Assembly: GCF_030124325.1 (NCBI RefSeq)
Contig: NZ_JASKLR010000007.1
Span: 1-64,000, forward strand
Length of the DNA stretch: 64,000 bases
Direction: 5' to 3'
Origin: Sinorhizobium sp. 8-89
GTDB taxonomy: Bacteria; Pseudomonadota; Alphaproteobacteria; Rhizobiales; Rhizobiaceae
This document shows positions 1-8,755 of this stretch, piece after piece. Within the stretch, counting starts at the first letter, position 1; every line of letters begins with the position of its first letter. Below the pieces are notes generated by a model. That model was given only the letters and a program-made list of their open reading frames with translations. It did no database searches and was not told where the DNA came from. Position numbers and translations under genes: made by a program.

Positions 1-163
1 CCATATGTTCCGGCAGCGCGTGCAGCCTGAGATAGAGGATGCCGACCAGGAAGACCACGAGCAGCACGAAGACGGTCATCACATTGAACAGGACGTCCGT
101 CTCTCCCGGTGCGGTGATGAAAAGCGGTAAATGGTCGACCGCGGCCGGATGCAACGATTCCAT
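1..163 (-). CDS. Small membrane protein, N-terminal part only (runs off the window)
   Basis: The gene begins at an ATG at 161-163 on the minus strand, behind a good ribosome site (AAGGAGG, about 9 bases upstream), and continues past the left edge. The 54 visible residues start MESLHPAAVDHLPLF and carry one strong hydrophobic segment, roughly residues 28-46 (a run of V, L, F and I), then a charged turn. A single-span or multi-span inner-membrane protein is likely. I do not recognise a named family. A FixK/FNR-type box lies 128 bases upstream, which suggests oxygen-dependent control; that is inference. Confidence 0.7.
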   Translation of the reverse strand, partial: MESLHPAAVDHLPLFITAPGETDVLFNVMTVFVLLVVFLVGILYLRLHALPEHM

Positions 164-601
164 CTCTGCGCTCCTCCTTGCTGGCCGGCCATAAACTTAG
201 TCGCTGCGGCGAAAGCGCTTGTTCCAGAGAAAGCTTGGGACACCTTGATTATTCAAAGACAATGATACGCGAAAATGTACCGCGCAGGCATTGATCGCAG
301 TCAATATCGACCCGTCGCGCGGTCGATCGAACGGGCACGATGCGGTGCTGGCTCTTCTCATGCTATCTGTAAGAGGAGAGGCTCGGATGGGGAACTTCGA
401 ATGACGTATGCTACGGTATGTTACTGCCACACGGCAGTAGTCGGCGTACCATAAGAGTGCGTTGCACGAAGCGGGCTCGCCACGCTGGCCCGGGCACGCC
501 GATGAGGGCTTTCAGTTCGATGTGCGTCGAAACCGCCGAGCGGCGGAGGTTCGGATGTCTTGGCTTCGCTTTGATTTCTTCATGAAGAGCGGGGGGCGAA
601 A
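164..601. other. Divergent intergenic region, 438 bp
   Basis: This stretch separates two divergent genes. Short open frames cross it on both strands but have poor codon use and no good ribosome sites, so I call no gene. It holds a TTGA-N6-TCAA box at 291-304 and nothing else I can support. Confidence 0.6.
291..304. promoter_or_regulatory. Putative FixK/FNR box (anaerobox)
   Basis: TTGATCGCAGTCAA fits the FNR/FixK consensus TTGA-N6-TCAA exactly. It lies 128 bases upstream of the minus-strand membrane-protein gene and about 300 bases upstream of the plus-strand permease gene, so the leftward gene is the likelier target. A FixK-like regulator is encoded at 4089-4733. Binding is inferred from the match alone. 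Confidence 0.5.
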
Positions 602-1741
602 ATGGATGATGATTCATCCCGAACGACTCCGGTCAGAGACGATCCAGCCGATCAATCATCCATTGAGGCGAAGATCACGGAACTTGCCAGGATCGGCATC
701 GTCGGGCTTTTCGCCTACTGGTCCCTGACCTTAATCGCTCCATTCGCGATCATTCTCGTCTGGGCGGCGATTCTGGCTGTAGCCCTTTACCCGGCCTACT
801 CAGCCCTTTCAGTCATGCTCGGTATACGGCCTCGGCTCACGGCGGTCCTGATCACGCTGGTCTGTTTGGTCGTCATCGTCGGTCCGCTCGCGGCCATTGC
901 CGTCAGCTTTGCCGAAGGAGTCCAGGCGCTGCTTGCAAGGCTGGACGACGGTTCGTTGCCTGTCCCGGTACCACCCGAGAGTGTCCGCAACTGGCCGCTC
1001 GTCGGCGAACGCATCTATGCTGCCTGGAGCATGACGTCCGGCAATCTCGAGCTTGTCCTGGAGCAGCTTGAGCCTTCGCTACTGCAGGCTGGGAGCAAGG
1101 CTCTCGGCAAGATCGCGAGTATCGGTGTCGACTTGCTCGGCTTTGTGATTTCCGTGCTCGTCGCTGGATTTCTTTTCGGGTCCGGGGAACGTCTCGCGGA
1201 AACGGCGCAAGGCTTCGCAAGCAGGATCGGTGGGGACAGGGGCGTCGGCTTCGTGCGGCTGGCGGCAGCGACAATCCGCAACGTGGCGCGTGGCGTCATT
1301 GGCGTCGCGCTGCTGCAAGCGTTTCTCTGCGCATTGGTGCTGAGCCTATTCAAGGTTCCCGCACCCGGAGCAATCGCCTTCGTGGTGCTCATTCTCTGCA
1401 TCATTCAGATCGGGCCGGCGCTGATCTTGCTACCGGTGATGATCTGGGCCTGGGTGGAGATGGACTTCGGCCCGGCAGTCTTACTCACACTTTTGCTGAT
1501 GCCGCTCTTTATCATCGACAATGTCATGAAGCCGATCTTGGTGGCGCGCGGACTGTCGACTCCGACGCTGATCATTTTACTCGGGGTGCTCGGCGGCACG
1601 CTTTCCTATGGACTGATCGGCCTCTTCCTCGGGCCGATCGTCCTTAGTGTTTTTCACGATTTGCTGATGATCTGGATGCGGCCGGATATCGCGTCGGAAA
1701 AACCCCTGTCCGAGACTTCACGATTACGGCGCCCGACCTGA
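602..1741 (+). CDS. AI-2E/PerM-family permease (UPF0118)
   Basis: This 379-residue integral membrane protein has the PerM/UPF0118 plan: a short charged N-terminus, a pair of hydrophobic segments around residues 25-65, another near 80-105, an amphipathic middle part, then a cluster of membrane segments from about residue 175 to 360. The C-terminal half contains LGVLGGTLSYGLIGLFLGP, typical of the family, in which members export small molecules, act as Na+/H+ antiporters, or have unknown substrates. The start has a purine-rich site (GGGGGGCG) just upstream. It stands alone, convergent with the next gene. The family is clear; the substrate is not. Confidence 0.85.
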   Translation: MDDDSSRTTPVRDDPADQSSIEAKITELARIGIVGLFAYWSLTLIAPFAIILVWAAILAVALYPAYSALSVMLGIRPRLTAVLITLVCLVVIVGPLAAIAVSFAEGVQALLARLDDGSLPVPVPPESVRNWPLVGERIYAAWSMTSGNLELVLEQLEPSLLQAGSKALGKIASIGVDLLGFVISVLVAGFLFGSGERLAETAQGFASRIGGDRGVGFVRLAAATIRNVARGVIGVALLQAFLCALVLSLFKVPAPGAIAFVVLILCIIQIGPALILLPVMIWAWVEMDFGPAVLLTLLLMPLFIIDNVMKPILVARGLSTPTLIILLGVLGGTLSYGLIGLFLGPIVLSVFHDLLMIWMRPDIASEKPLSETSRLRRPT

Positions 1742-1771
1742 GCATTTGGCCCAGGCGCATCGTCGATCGAA

Positions 1772-3541
1772 CTATCTTTGCCGTGTGGCTTCCGGGATTG
1801 TTACGCCGGCCTCACGCAAACCTTCAATGAAATGCCGCTGGTCTTCAGGACGACGAATCCGCAAGGCCACCTCCTGCCGGATGTTCTTGAGGAAGCCTGG
1901 AACGTTTGTTTCCAGCCATTTTTGTTCCTCAAGTGCCTGGTCCTCCTTGCCGAGTTTCCCTAGAATGGCAAGCAGTATGACGCGATAAATCGGGTTGGCG
2001 CGAAGGTCGGCCAAGCGCGCCCACCGCTCGGCGGCTGCGTAATCGCCCTCGATATAGGAGCAGACTGCTAACGCCGCCTCGAAATATCCCACCGGGCCTG
2101 GGTTCCGCTCTACAGTTTGCGATACAAGCTCGCAGCCTGAACGCCATTGACCAGAAAGGGCGAGCCGGAAACCGTATTCACCGGCAAGTTCGGTGTCATT
2201 GGGATTGATCGCGAAGGCGCGCGCGCCGACAGCCAAGGCGGCGTCCACTTCGCCACGGAAGAATAAGGCGAGCATCTCCGCCTGCAGGGCACGTACGTCC
2301 TGGGGATCCAGTTCCACGGCGCGCGCCGCTGCCTCGATTGCGTGTTCCAATGAAACCGGGGATGATCGATCGAGATGATACCGGAACCGGAGCTCATCGA
2401 TATAGGTCATCGACAAAAGCGCCCACGCCGTCGCGTAGTTCGGGAACTGTCGGGTCGAACGCTGAAGACAATCTTGAACGGACGCATGCGTTTGCGGGTT
2501 CAAATTGCTGCGATAACCGTAGTAGCCCAAGGTGCAGACATATGCTTGCCAATCGTTCGGAACTGCCTGGGTGAACCGCGTGGCGTTCGCCTGGAAAACG
2601 ACGCCATAGGGCTGCGCCACAGCGGTCGCCACGGCGGCGGCGGCCTTCTCTTGCAGTTCGATGATCTTATGCGTTTCTAAACTTTCGTCATAGTTGTTTG
2701 CCCACACCACGGACCCGTCGGACCGCTGTAGAAGTCTTATCCCAAGCCGAAGCCTGTCGCCGTCGAGTCGAACCCGCCCCTCAAGCGCGTAGGCAGGGCC
2801 GTCGATCTCTTCTCGTGGGTCGTCTGGTTTCTCGCGAGTGACAACGACGATCTCCTTGAACCGGGCAATTTTGCCAACGACCTCGTCGGCGAGTCCTCGC
2901 GCAATCATTGCCGATTGCGGCGAAGCGGAGAGATCCTCAAATGGCATAACAATCAGCGTCGGGATGTTTGGCCTAACACCGGACATATCCGAGCCGTCCC
3001 CTGCAGTGCTAGCAGGTTGAAGCAAGGCATTTGCTGCAAGACCGCCGAGGGCAAAAGCAATCGCCGCAATCCCGACCCAAATCCATGGCTGCCACGAGCG
3101 TTCCATGGAAGAATTCGGTCCTGCAACCGCAGGAGGCCCAAGGGCTGCTTCGGTCCACGCCTCGACGTGCCTTTCGAATGTCGGCACGTAGGCGCCTTTC
3201 GGTATCTTTATGACAATCGGATCGTCGCGCCCAGCGACCAGATAATAGCGTTCGAGCGCGCGTCGAATACGGCCAGCTTCGATCCGGACGGCCGGATCCG
3301 TTTGAGCGTCGAAGGAGGAATCTCGACCGAAGACTACGGTTGCTATTGAATAGGCCTTTATGCGGTCAGCACGGCCTGCAATCGTCTCTTCTATGATATA
3401 GGCAAGGAATTTGCGGGCGCGGTCCGGCGCTTCGAACTCGGCGCTGAACCGTATTCGATCAAGCTGTGCAAGAATTTCCGCGTCGGTGGGTAGAGCAATT
3501 GTCGGTTCGACCCGGACGCCCTGGTGGCCTACGATTACCAT
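1772..3541 (-). CDS. Membrane TPR protein with cyclase-associated N-terminal domain, no cyclase domain
   Basis: The protein has 589 residues. Residues about 20-125 form a domain common in rhizobial proteins annotated as adenylate cyclases (ILAQLDRIRFSAEF, then DPAVRIEAGRIRRALERYY). A single membrane segment follows at about 153-173. Residues 190-320 resemble the TolB/FlgO-like domain (LIVMPFEDLS, then YALEGRVRLDGDRLRLGIRL). From about 340 onward are TPR-type helices (ALELDPQDVRAL-like and AFAINPNDTELA). No class III cyclase catalytic motifs are present. A signalling or scaffolding role at the inner membrane is inferred. The start follows a purine-rich site (GGGGGCGGAAG) placed very close to the ATG. 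Confidence 0.7.
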   Translation of the reverse strand: MVIVGHQGVRVEPTIALPTDAEILAQLDRIRFSAEFEAPDRARKFLAYIIEETIAGRADRIKAYSIATVVFGRDSSFDAQTDPAVRIEAGRIRRALERYYLVAGRDDPIVIKIPKGAYVPTFERHVEAWTEAALGPPAVAGPNSSMERSWQPWIWVGIAAIAFALGGLAANALLQPASTAGDGSDMSGVRPNIPTLIVMPFEDLSASPQSAMIARGLADEVVGKIARFKEIVVVTREKPDDPREEIDGPAYALEGRVRLDGDRLRLGIRLLQRSDGSVVWANNYDESLETHKIIELQEKAAAAVATAVAQPYGVVFQANATRFTQAVPNDWQAYVCTLGYYGYRSNLNPQTHASVQDCLQRSTRQFPNYATAWALLSMTYIDELRFRYHLDRSSPVSLEHAIEAAARAVELDPQDVRALQAEMLALFFRGEVDAALAVGARAFAINPNDTELAGEYGFRLALSGQWRSGCELVSQTVERNPGPVGYFEAALAVCSYIEGDYAAAERWARLADLRANPIYRVILLAILGKLGKEDQALEEQKWLETNVPGFLKNIRQEVALRIRRPEDQRHFIEGLREAGVTIPEATRQR

Positions 3542-3673
3542 CTTCCGCCCCCATGGTCACAATACAAGGTTGTGTCCAGCGGCACTGTAAGCTCCCGTAT
3601 CTTACGTCCCTAACCGGCGAAAGGGCAATACACTAAGGTTGTATTTCATTTCGAACCCGGAGGGAGGAGTGAA

Positions 3674-3952
3674 ATGAACGCCCGATCGGGGAGCAGTGAC
3701 GAGGAACACCAGCTGACAGCTGCGTTGCGTCGATTTCCGAGACGCTCGTTGCAGATCAGGGAATTGTCGATCCGCGACGAGAGTTTTAGGGGCATGTGCG
3801 AGGACTTCGCAGCCGCTGAACACGCGCTTGCTCACGCCGATCAGCTTCCCGTTCATGTTCGCGAGGAGCGGCGTGCTGAGTTCAAAAGCTTGGTGGAGAG
3901 CCTGGCGGCAGAGATTGAGCAAGCGCTCGGGCCGGTGAAAGGGTTAATCTAA
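3674..3952 (+). CDS. Conserved small protein, 92 residues, function unknown
   Basis: A strong ribosome site (GGAGGGAGGAG) sits just before the ATG. The product is mostly charged and helical (REERRAEFKSLVESLAAEIE near the C-terminus), with no signal peptide or membrane segment. It opens with a Ser-rich tail and a basic patch (LRRFPRRSLQIRELSIRD). It lies between the TPR gene and the FixK-like gene and is probably cytosolic. I do not recognise its function. Codon use and the ribosome site argue that it is real. Confidence 0.6.
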   Translation: MNARSGSSDEEHQLTAALRRFPRRSLQIRELSIRDESFRGMCEDFAAAEHALAHADQLPVHVREERRAEFKSLVESLAAEIEQALGPVKGLI

Positions 3953-4088
3953 TTTTGGGTTGGCGTTTTACCTAGGCGTCAGAGTCGACGACGGACGGTT
4001 CGCTTCCTGTTGGCGCTCGCGGGACACAACGAAGATCCGCCGCATAAGGATCGTTGTAGGGCAGGTGGCACATTCTTGGGAGTCGAAC

Positions 4089-4733
4089 ATGCATACGTCA
4101 GTAATGACTTCTTCGGGGCGCCGCCTGATTGTCGCCCCCACGGGACCGCGCACGCAGGGGGAAGTTGAGGCGAGACCGACCAGCAGCTTCGTCGACGGAG
4201 AAAGCATTTACCATTCCGGGGAGAGGGCCGGCCGAGCTTACCGCGTGGAATTCGGGGCTGTCCGTGTGTACCGTGTGCTTGCAAACGGGCGGCGGCAAAT
4301 TCTTGCATTCCATTTCGGAGGAAACTGGTTCGGTCTGCAAAACGAGGACCGGCACCGTTCCACTGCGGAAGCGATAGGTATAACCGGTGTAAAGAGCATC
4401 ACCCTCACAGAGGACCTGCACACATGGCAGGGATTGTTGCCCGCGGTGTTGGAAAGCTTTTTGTCCGCTCAAGAACACCAACTGGTAATTGGCCGCCAAA
4501 GTGCCGTCGAAAGGGTCGCGGCATTCCTAGTCGAGATGTCGGATCGTTCGGGCCATTCCCATAGGTTCGAACTATTCATGCCCCGTGTCGACGTTGCCGA
4601 TTACCTCGGGCTGACGATCGAGACCGTTTCACGGTCGCTTACAAAGTTGAAGAACAAGGGTGTTATTAGACTACACGGCGCTCGCGGCATAGAGATAGTG
4701 GATTATCGCGCCCTTCAGAACCTATGTCTTTAG
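4089..4733 (+). CDS. Crp/Fnr-family regulator, FixK-like
   Basis: This 214-residue regulator has an N-terminal cyclic-nucleotide-binding-like beta barrel (about residues 30-120) and a C-terminal helix-turn-helix. The recognition helix reads LTIETVSRSLTKL and holds the E..SR triad that in FNR and FixK contacts TTGA half-sites. The N-terminal Cys cluster that binds the FNR iron-sulphur centre is absent, so it is FixK-like. An open frame extends upstream to 3960, but the ATG at 4089 has a GGGAG site six bases before it and begins the conserved region. It could act on the TTGA-N6-TCAA box at 291-304. Confidence 0.8.
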   Translation: MHTSVMTSSGRRLIVAPTGPRTQGEVEARPTSSFVDGESIYHSGERAGRAYRVEFGAVRVYRVLANGRRQILAFHFGGNWFGLQNEDRHRSTAEAIGITGVKSITLTEDLHTWQGLLPAVLESFLSAQEHQLVIGRQSAVERVAAFLVEMSDRSGHSHRFELFMPRVDVADYLGLTIETVSRSLTKLKNKGVIRLHGARGIEIVDYRALQNLCL

Positions 4734-4907
4734 TGGTTGCCCAAATGAGGAATGGCGAGCCGAACGCGCTGTGGATATTTCCGGCACCCAAGAGATCTCC
4801 TTCAAGACGGGAGTTTCACATGGGCCAACAGGAGGGGCGGCGCAGTGGACCGGGCACACTCTTCAGGGCTCACACAAACGGCCGCCAGCAAATCGTACGG
4901 GGGGCAT

Positions 4908-6113
4908 ATGTCAGCCTTGCAGGTTCCCGGATTCCTGACGTTCACCATATCGATCCTGGTCTTCTTCGCCGGCAACGCCCTCAACAGCTCGTTCGCGGCT
5001 CTTTCACGGTGGAATATACCGGAGGCAGTCACCGGGGGCCTGATTTCCGCGTTTCTGACACTTGTGGCATACGCATTCTTTGACACGGAAATACGCTTCG
5101 CACTCGGCGCGCGCGATCTATTGTTATTGTACTTTTTCACCGGCGTGGGCTTGAACGCGCGGCTCTCCGACCTGGTCGCCGGCGGGCGGCCTTTTCTCGT
5201 CCTCTTGGCGCTGACGCTCGTTTTTCTTGTCATCCAGAGCGTGGTCGCCGTCGGCGGCATGGCGTTGCTCGGCCTTCCTGCCGGCTTCTCGATCCTGCTC
5301 GGCTCGGCCTCGCTTGTCGGCGGGCACGGCACCACCATTGCCTGGGCACCGACGATCTCCACCCGCTTCGGGCTCGCCAATGCAATGGAAGTAGGCATTG
5401 CCAGTGCGACGCTCGGGCTCGTGATCGCGAGCATTCTGGGCGGACCGATTGCGCGCCACCTCATCTCGCGTAATGGCCTCCACGGGAAAATGGATGAGGA
5501 GTTGATCGTCGGGGTTTCCAACGAACAGGCCGATCGGCACGCAGACGAGGTGAGCTACCAGTCCGTGCTGCAAACGCTGCTTGTGATGAATATTGCGGTC
5601 ATTGGCGGCTACCTGCTGCACGAGCTGGTCGTCGAGCTTGGCATCAAGCTTCCGCTCTTCGTCGTTTGCATGTTTCTTGCAATCCTGTTGACCAACACGG
5701 TCCCGCTCCTCGCGCCGCGGCTGCCCTGGCCAACGAGGACCCGGCCGCTTTCGCTGATATCCGATCTTTCGCTGAACATCTTTCTCGCGATGTCACTCAT
5801 GAGCCTGCAGCTCTGGACGCTGCAAGGCCTCGGATTGTCGATTCTCGTGGTGCTGGCACTGCAGACTGTTACTGCGGTCGTCTACATCCTGTTCGTCGTT
5901 TTCCCGGCAATGGGGCGCAGCTACAACGCAGCGGTGATTTCGGCGGGCTTTGGCGGCATCGCACTCGGTGCGACGCCAACCGCGATTGCCAATATGGCCG
6001 CGGTGACGAAGACCCATGGTGCCGCCCCGCTCGCCTTCATCATTCTGCCGCTGGTATCGGCGTTCTTCATCGATATCGCCAACGCCGGAATCATTACGTT
6101 CATGGTCAGATAA
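4908..6113 (+). CDS. gltS: Sodium/glutamate symporter, GltS family
   Basis: The product has 401 residues, the same length as E. coli GltS as I recall it. It has about ten membrane segments in two inverted halves, and the glycine-rich re-entrant motifs LVGGHGTTIAWAP (first half) and FGGIALGATPTAIANMAAVT (second half) that mark this family. It should take up glutamate with Na+ across the inner membrane. I start it at the ATG at 4908, preceded by GGGGGG; the open frame reaches back to 4752, but that stretch has no membrane or family character. It stands alone downstream of the FixK-like gene, with a gap of about 170 bases. Confidence 0.88.
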   Translation: MSALQVPGFLTFTISILVFFAGNALNSSFAALSRWNIPEAVTGGLISAFLTLVAYAFFDTEIRFALGARDLLLLYFFTGVGLNARLSDLVAGGRPFLVLLALTLVFLVIQSVVAVGGMALLGLPAGFSILLGSASLVGGHGTTIAWAPTISTRFGLANAMEVGIASATLGLVIASILGGPIARHLISRNGLHGKMDEELIVGVSNEQADRHADEVSYQSVLQTLLVMNIAVIGGYLLHELVVELGIKLPLFVVCMFLAILLTNTVPLLAPRLPWPTRTRPLSLISDLSLNIFLAMSLMSLQLWTLQGLGLSILVVLALQTVTAVVYILFVVFPAMGRSYNAAVISAGFGGIALGATPTAIANMAAVTKTHGAAPLAFIILPLVSAFFIDIANAGIITFMVR

Positions 6114-6208
6114 AGGTGCATTTGGTTCACCTAAGCGGCTGGTCGCTCGGCAAGCAGAAGGCGGCCGACACCTTCGAGGTGCTTGCCCGCGAATGGCATG
6201 AGAAGGCC

Positions 6209-7141
6209 TCAGGCCTTGTCGAGTTGTACGTTGGATAGTTGCAGCCAAGGCGGGTTGTCGGCGTACATCTCGCGAATGAGCTGCTTGATCTCTTCGATTC
6301 TTCCTTTTGTATCGTCGCGCCGGAAGCTCATGATGATCGGCGACGTGGCCTTCTCATCTTTTATGACGCGGTAACACACGTCGTCGGGTCTTTGCCGCTG
6401 CGAGGCTGTGGGAATGATGCACAAGCTCATTCCGGCCGCTACGATGCCCAGCGCGGTCTGGATTTCACGGACCTCTTCCACGCTGCTAGGAGAAATGCCT
6501 TGCTCGCTCAACATGTTGAGGACCTCGTCGGCGAAGCTCGGACGAGGAACGGACGGATAGACGACCAGCGGTTCCCCCTCCAGTTCGGTAAGAGCGATCG
6601 GTTCGGTAGAAAGAGATTTCGGATGCCCCTTGGGGAAAGCAACGACCAGTCGTTCCTCTCGGAGCGTCAGCCTCTCAATCTCCCTATCATTGAAGCGGAC
6701 CCTGCCGAAGCCGACATCGATCCGCCTCTCCTTGAGAGCGGTAACCTGCTCGGTTGACATCATTTCCCGGATCTCGATGTCGAGATCCGGCCAGCGCTCG
6801 CGCATTCGGCGGACGAGGTCCGGGATGCCGCCATAAAGGGTCGAGCCGACGCAGCCGATGACGTAACGCTCCCGCCGAGATAAGCCGATCTTGCGCGTCT
6901 GCTCGCGCATGTGTTCGGTGCGAGCGATGATCTGTCCGGCCTGCTCGTAAAAGAAGCGGCCAGCCTCCGTCAAACCGAGAGGACGGTTCGACCGGTCGAT
7001 AAGCAGAACGCCGAGCTCGTCTTCCAATTGCTGGATCTGCCGGCTGAGAGGCGGCTGGGCAATATGCAGGATCTCCGCAGCACGCGAGAAGTTCCGCTCG
7101 CGCGCAACGGCGAGAAAATAACGCAGCTGCCTCAGCTCCAC
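6209..7141 (-). CDS. catR: LysR-type regulator of benzoate/catechol genes (BenM/CatM/CatR type)
   Basis: This is a 310-residue LysR regulator: an N-terminal winged helix (MELRQLRYFLAVARERNFS, then AQPPLSRQIQQLE) and an effector domain. It closely resembles Acinetobacter BenM/CatM in several places: VGSTLYGG after the linker, ALKERRIDVGFGRVRF, and VREIQTALGIVAAG. It should sense cis,cis-muconate, perhaps with benzoate, and activate the divergent catB operon. The start codon is GTG. Its ribosome site (AAAGG) lies inside the ATAC-N7-GTAT operator at 7146-7160, so bound protein would also shut its own gene: inference. CatR or BenM are equally fair names. Confidence 0.85.
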   Translation of the reverse strand: MELRQLRYFLAVARERNFSRAAEILHIAQPPLSRQIQQLEDELGVLLIDRSNRPLGLTEAGRFFYEQAGQIIARTEHMREQTRKIGLSRRERYVIGCVGSTLYGGIPDLVRRMRERWPDLDIEIREMMSTEQVTALKERRIDVGFGRVRFNDREIERLTLREERLVVAFPKGHPKSLSTEPIALTELEGEPLVVYPSVPRPSFADEVLNMLSEQGISPSSVEEVREIQTALGIVAAGMSLCIIPTASQRQRPDDVCYRVIKDEKATSPIIMSFRRDDTKGRIEEIKQLIREMYADNPPWLQLSNVQLDKA

Positions 7142-7145
7142 GATT

Positions 7146-7160
7146 ATACCTTTCAGGTAT
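7146..7160. promoter_or_regulatory. BenM/CatM-type LysR operator
   Basis: ATACCTTTCAGGTAT is a perfect 15-base inverted repeat (ATACC-N5-GGTAT). It fits both the general LysR box T-N11-A and the BenM/CatM consensus ATAC-N7-GTAT. It lies 5 bases from the regulator's start codon and about 76 bases before catB. Recognition is inferred from the consensus and the adjacent BenM-like gene. Confidence 0.75.
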
Positions 7161-7236
7161 CAAATCCAACTTTTATAGTTTTGGACGGTTTTCAAGGTGG
7201 ACGCTAAATTCCTTGCAATCAAGGGAGAAAAATCTG

Positions 7237-8388
7237 GTGTCTACGGGAATCCGTATCAGCGCGATCGAAACAATTATACTCGATCTGCCCACCATTCGGC
7301 CTCATCGGCTGTCGATGGTGACCATGAACCGGCAAAGCATGACCATCGTCCGCGTCCGCTGCTCCGACGGCCTCGGAGGGCTCGGAGAAGGGACGACGAT
7401 CGGCGGTCTCGCCTATGGGGCCGAAAGTCCGGAAGGCATGAAATTGACGATCGACGAGTATATCGCGCCACTGCTGATCGGCTGTGACGCGACGCGCATC
7501 CAGGCAGCCATGGACCTCGTCGTCAAAGCGGTCAAGGGAAATCACTTCGCTAAATGCGCTGTCGAGGCGGCCCTGCTCGATTGCCATGCGCGCCGCCTCG
7601 GTCTTCCGATGTCGGAACTGCTCGGTGGCCGGCGCCGCGACAGCCTCCCCATCGCCTGGACGCTCGCCTCCGGCGACACGGCCAAGGACATCGACGAAGC
7701 GCAAGCCATGCTCGACCGGCGGCGCCACAAGGACTTCAAGCTGAAGATCGGCGTAAAATCCATTGAAGATGATATCCGCCATGTGAGCGCGATCCGCAAG
7801 GCACTACCGGACATGGCCTCCATCCGGGTCGACGTGAATATGGCGTGGCGGGAGCGGGAGGCGCGCAATGCCATCCAAGCTCTGGCTGACGCCGGCTGCG
7901 TGCTGGTCGAACAACCGGTGCAGGGGATAGCAGCCCTCGCCCGTCTGCGGCGCGCTTCCCCGATCGCAATTATGGCCGACGAGGTTCTGGTTGGACCTGA
8001 AAGCGCGCTCGATGCGGCGACTGCACGGGCCGCCGACGTGTTCTCGATCAAGATCGAGCAGGCCGGAGGGTTGTTTGCCGCCGCCCGGGTGATCGCGATC
8101 GCGGAAGCTGCAGGCGTCAGCGTTTATGGCGGCACCATGCTGGAGGGGCCAATCGGCACGATCGCCGCCTCTCAGTTGATGGCGACGGTCAAGGAACTGG
8201 AATGGGGCACCGAGTTCTTCGGACCGCTGCTTCTGACTGAGGAGCTTTTGGAGGAGCCGCTGCGCTTCGAGAACTTTGAGCTGCGATTGCCAACGGGTCC
8301 AGGGCTCGGCGTGATCCTCTCCGAGGAAGCCGTCAATCGCTTCCGCAGGGATGGCAAGCAAGCTTCGACCTTGCGCGTGGTGGGGTGA
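7237..8388 (+). CDS. catB: Muconate cycloisomerase
   Basis: CatB converts cis,cis-muconate to muconolactone in the ortho-cleavage branch of the 3-oxoadipate pathway. The 383-residue protein belongs to the enolase superfamily. Visible landmarks are the KLKIG lysine motif near residue 169, the metal-binding acids in VDVNMAW and MADEV, and SIKIEQAGG on the later barrel strands. I start at the GTG at 7237, which has AAGGGAG nine bases upstream; a TTG eight codons earlier lacks this. It is the first gene of the operon, with catC 3 bases downstream, and is expected to be induced by muconate through the divergent LysR protein. Confidence 0.93.
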   Translation: MSTGIRISAIETIILDLPTIRPHRLSMVTMNRQSMTIVRVRCSDGLGGLGEGTTIGGLAYGAESPEGMKLTIDEYIAPLLIGCDATRIQAAMDLVVKAVKGNHFAKCAVEAALLDCHARRLGLPMSELLGGRRRDSLPIAWTLASGDTAKDIDEAQAMLDRRRHKDFKLKIGVKSIEDDIRHVSAIRKALPDMASIRVDVNMAWREREARNAIQALADAGCVLVEQPVQGIAALARLRRASPIAIMADEVLVGPESALDAATARAADVFSIKIEQAGGLFAAARVIAIAEAAGVSVYGGTMLEGPIGTIAASQLMATVKELEWGTEFFGPLLLTEELLEEPLRFENFELRLPTGPGLGVILSEEAVNRFRRDGKQASTLRVVG

Positions 8389-8391
8389 ACT

Positions 8392-8682
8392 ATGCTTTTT
8401 CATGTGCGGATGAACGTGAACCTTGCCCATGACCTGCCCGCTGCCGAGGCGGCCGATGTCATCGCCCGGGAGAAGGCCTATTCCCAGGAACTGCAGCGTA
8501 CCGGCAAGTGGCGGCATATCTGGCGGATTGCCGGTCAGTACGCGAACTACAGCGTGTTTGACGTCCGGGACAATGCGGAACTGCACGAGGTTCTCTCGGG
8601 ACTTCCGCTGTTCAAATTCATGGACATCGAGGTGACGCCGCTTCTGAGGCATCCCTCCGCGATCCGCGAGGACGATACCTAG
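8392..8682 (+). CDS. catC: Muconolactone delta-isomerase
   Basis: CatC moves the double bond of muconolactone to give 3-oxoadipate enol-lactone. The product has 96 residues, the usual size, and reads MLFHVRMNVNLAHDLP at its start, with the family's E.AYSQELQRTGKWRHIWRI core and the FDVRDNAELHEVLSGLP segment. It follows catB by 3 bases, so the two are surely co-transcribed. A strong GC hairpin at 8696-8722 lies between it and catA. Confidence 0.93.
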   Translation: MLFHVRMNVNLAHDLPAAEAADVIAREKAYSQELQRTGKWRHIWRIAGQYANYSVFDVRDNAELHEVLSGLPLFKFMDIEVTPLLRHPSAIREDDT

Positions 8683-8695
8683 AATCTTCGTCAGC

Positions 8696-8722
8696 GGCGG
8701 TCCCGGGAGGACGGGAACCGCC
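8696..8722 (+). other. Intercistronic hairpin between catC and catA
   Basis: GGCGGTCCCG and CGGGAACCGCC form a stem of about ten pairs with one bulged A around a six-base loop. No T-run follows, so it is more likely an mRNA stability or processing element, or a partial terminator, than an intrinsic terminator. Confidence 0.5.
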
Positions 8723-8755
8723 CAGTTTCAAGACAATCCAAGTGGAGGAATCAAC

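Noticed and set aside
245-256. TTGATTATTCAA, resembling a FixK/FNR site
   Set aside because: The spacer is four bases, not the six needed (TTGA-N6-TCAA). The site at 291-304 fits exactly and is kept.
462-728. Plus-strand open frame of 88 codons before the AI-2E-family gene
   Set aside because: It overlaps the permease gene in another frame, has no ribosome site and has Arg/Trp-rich random composition.
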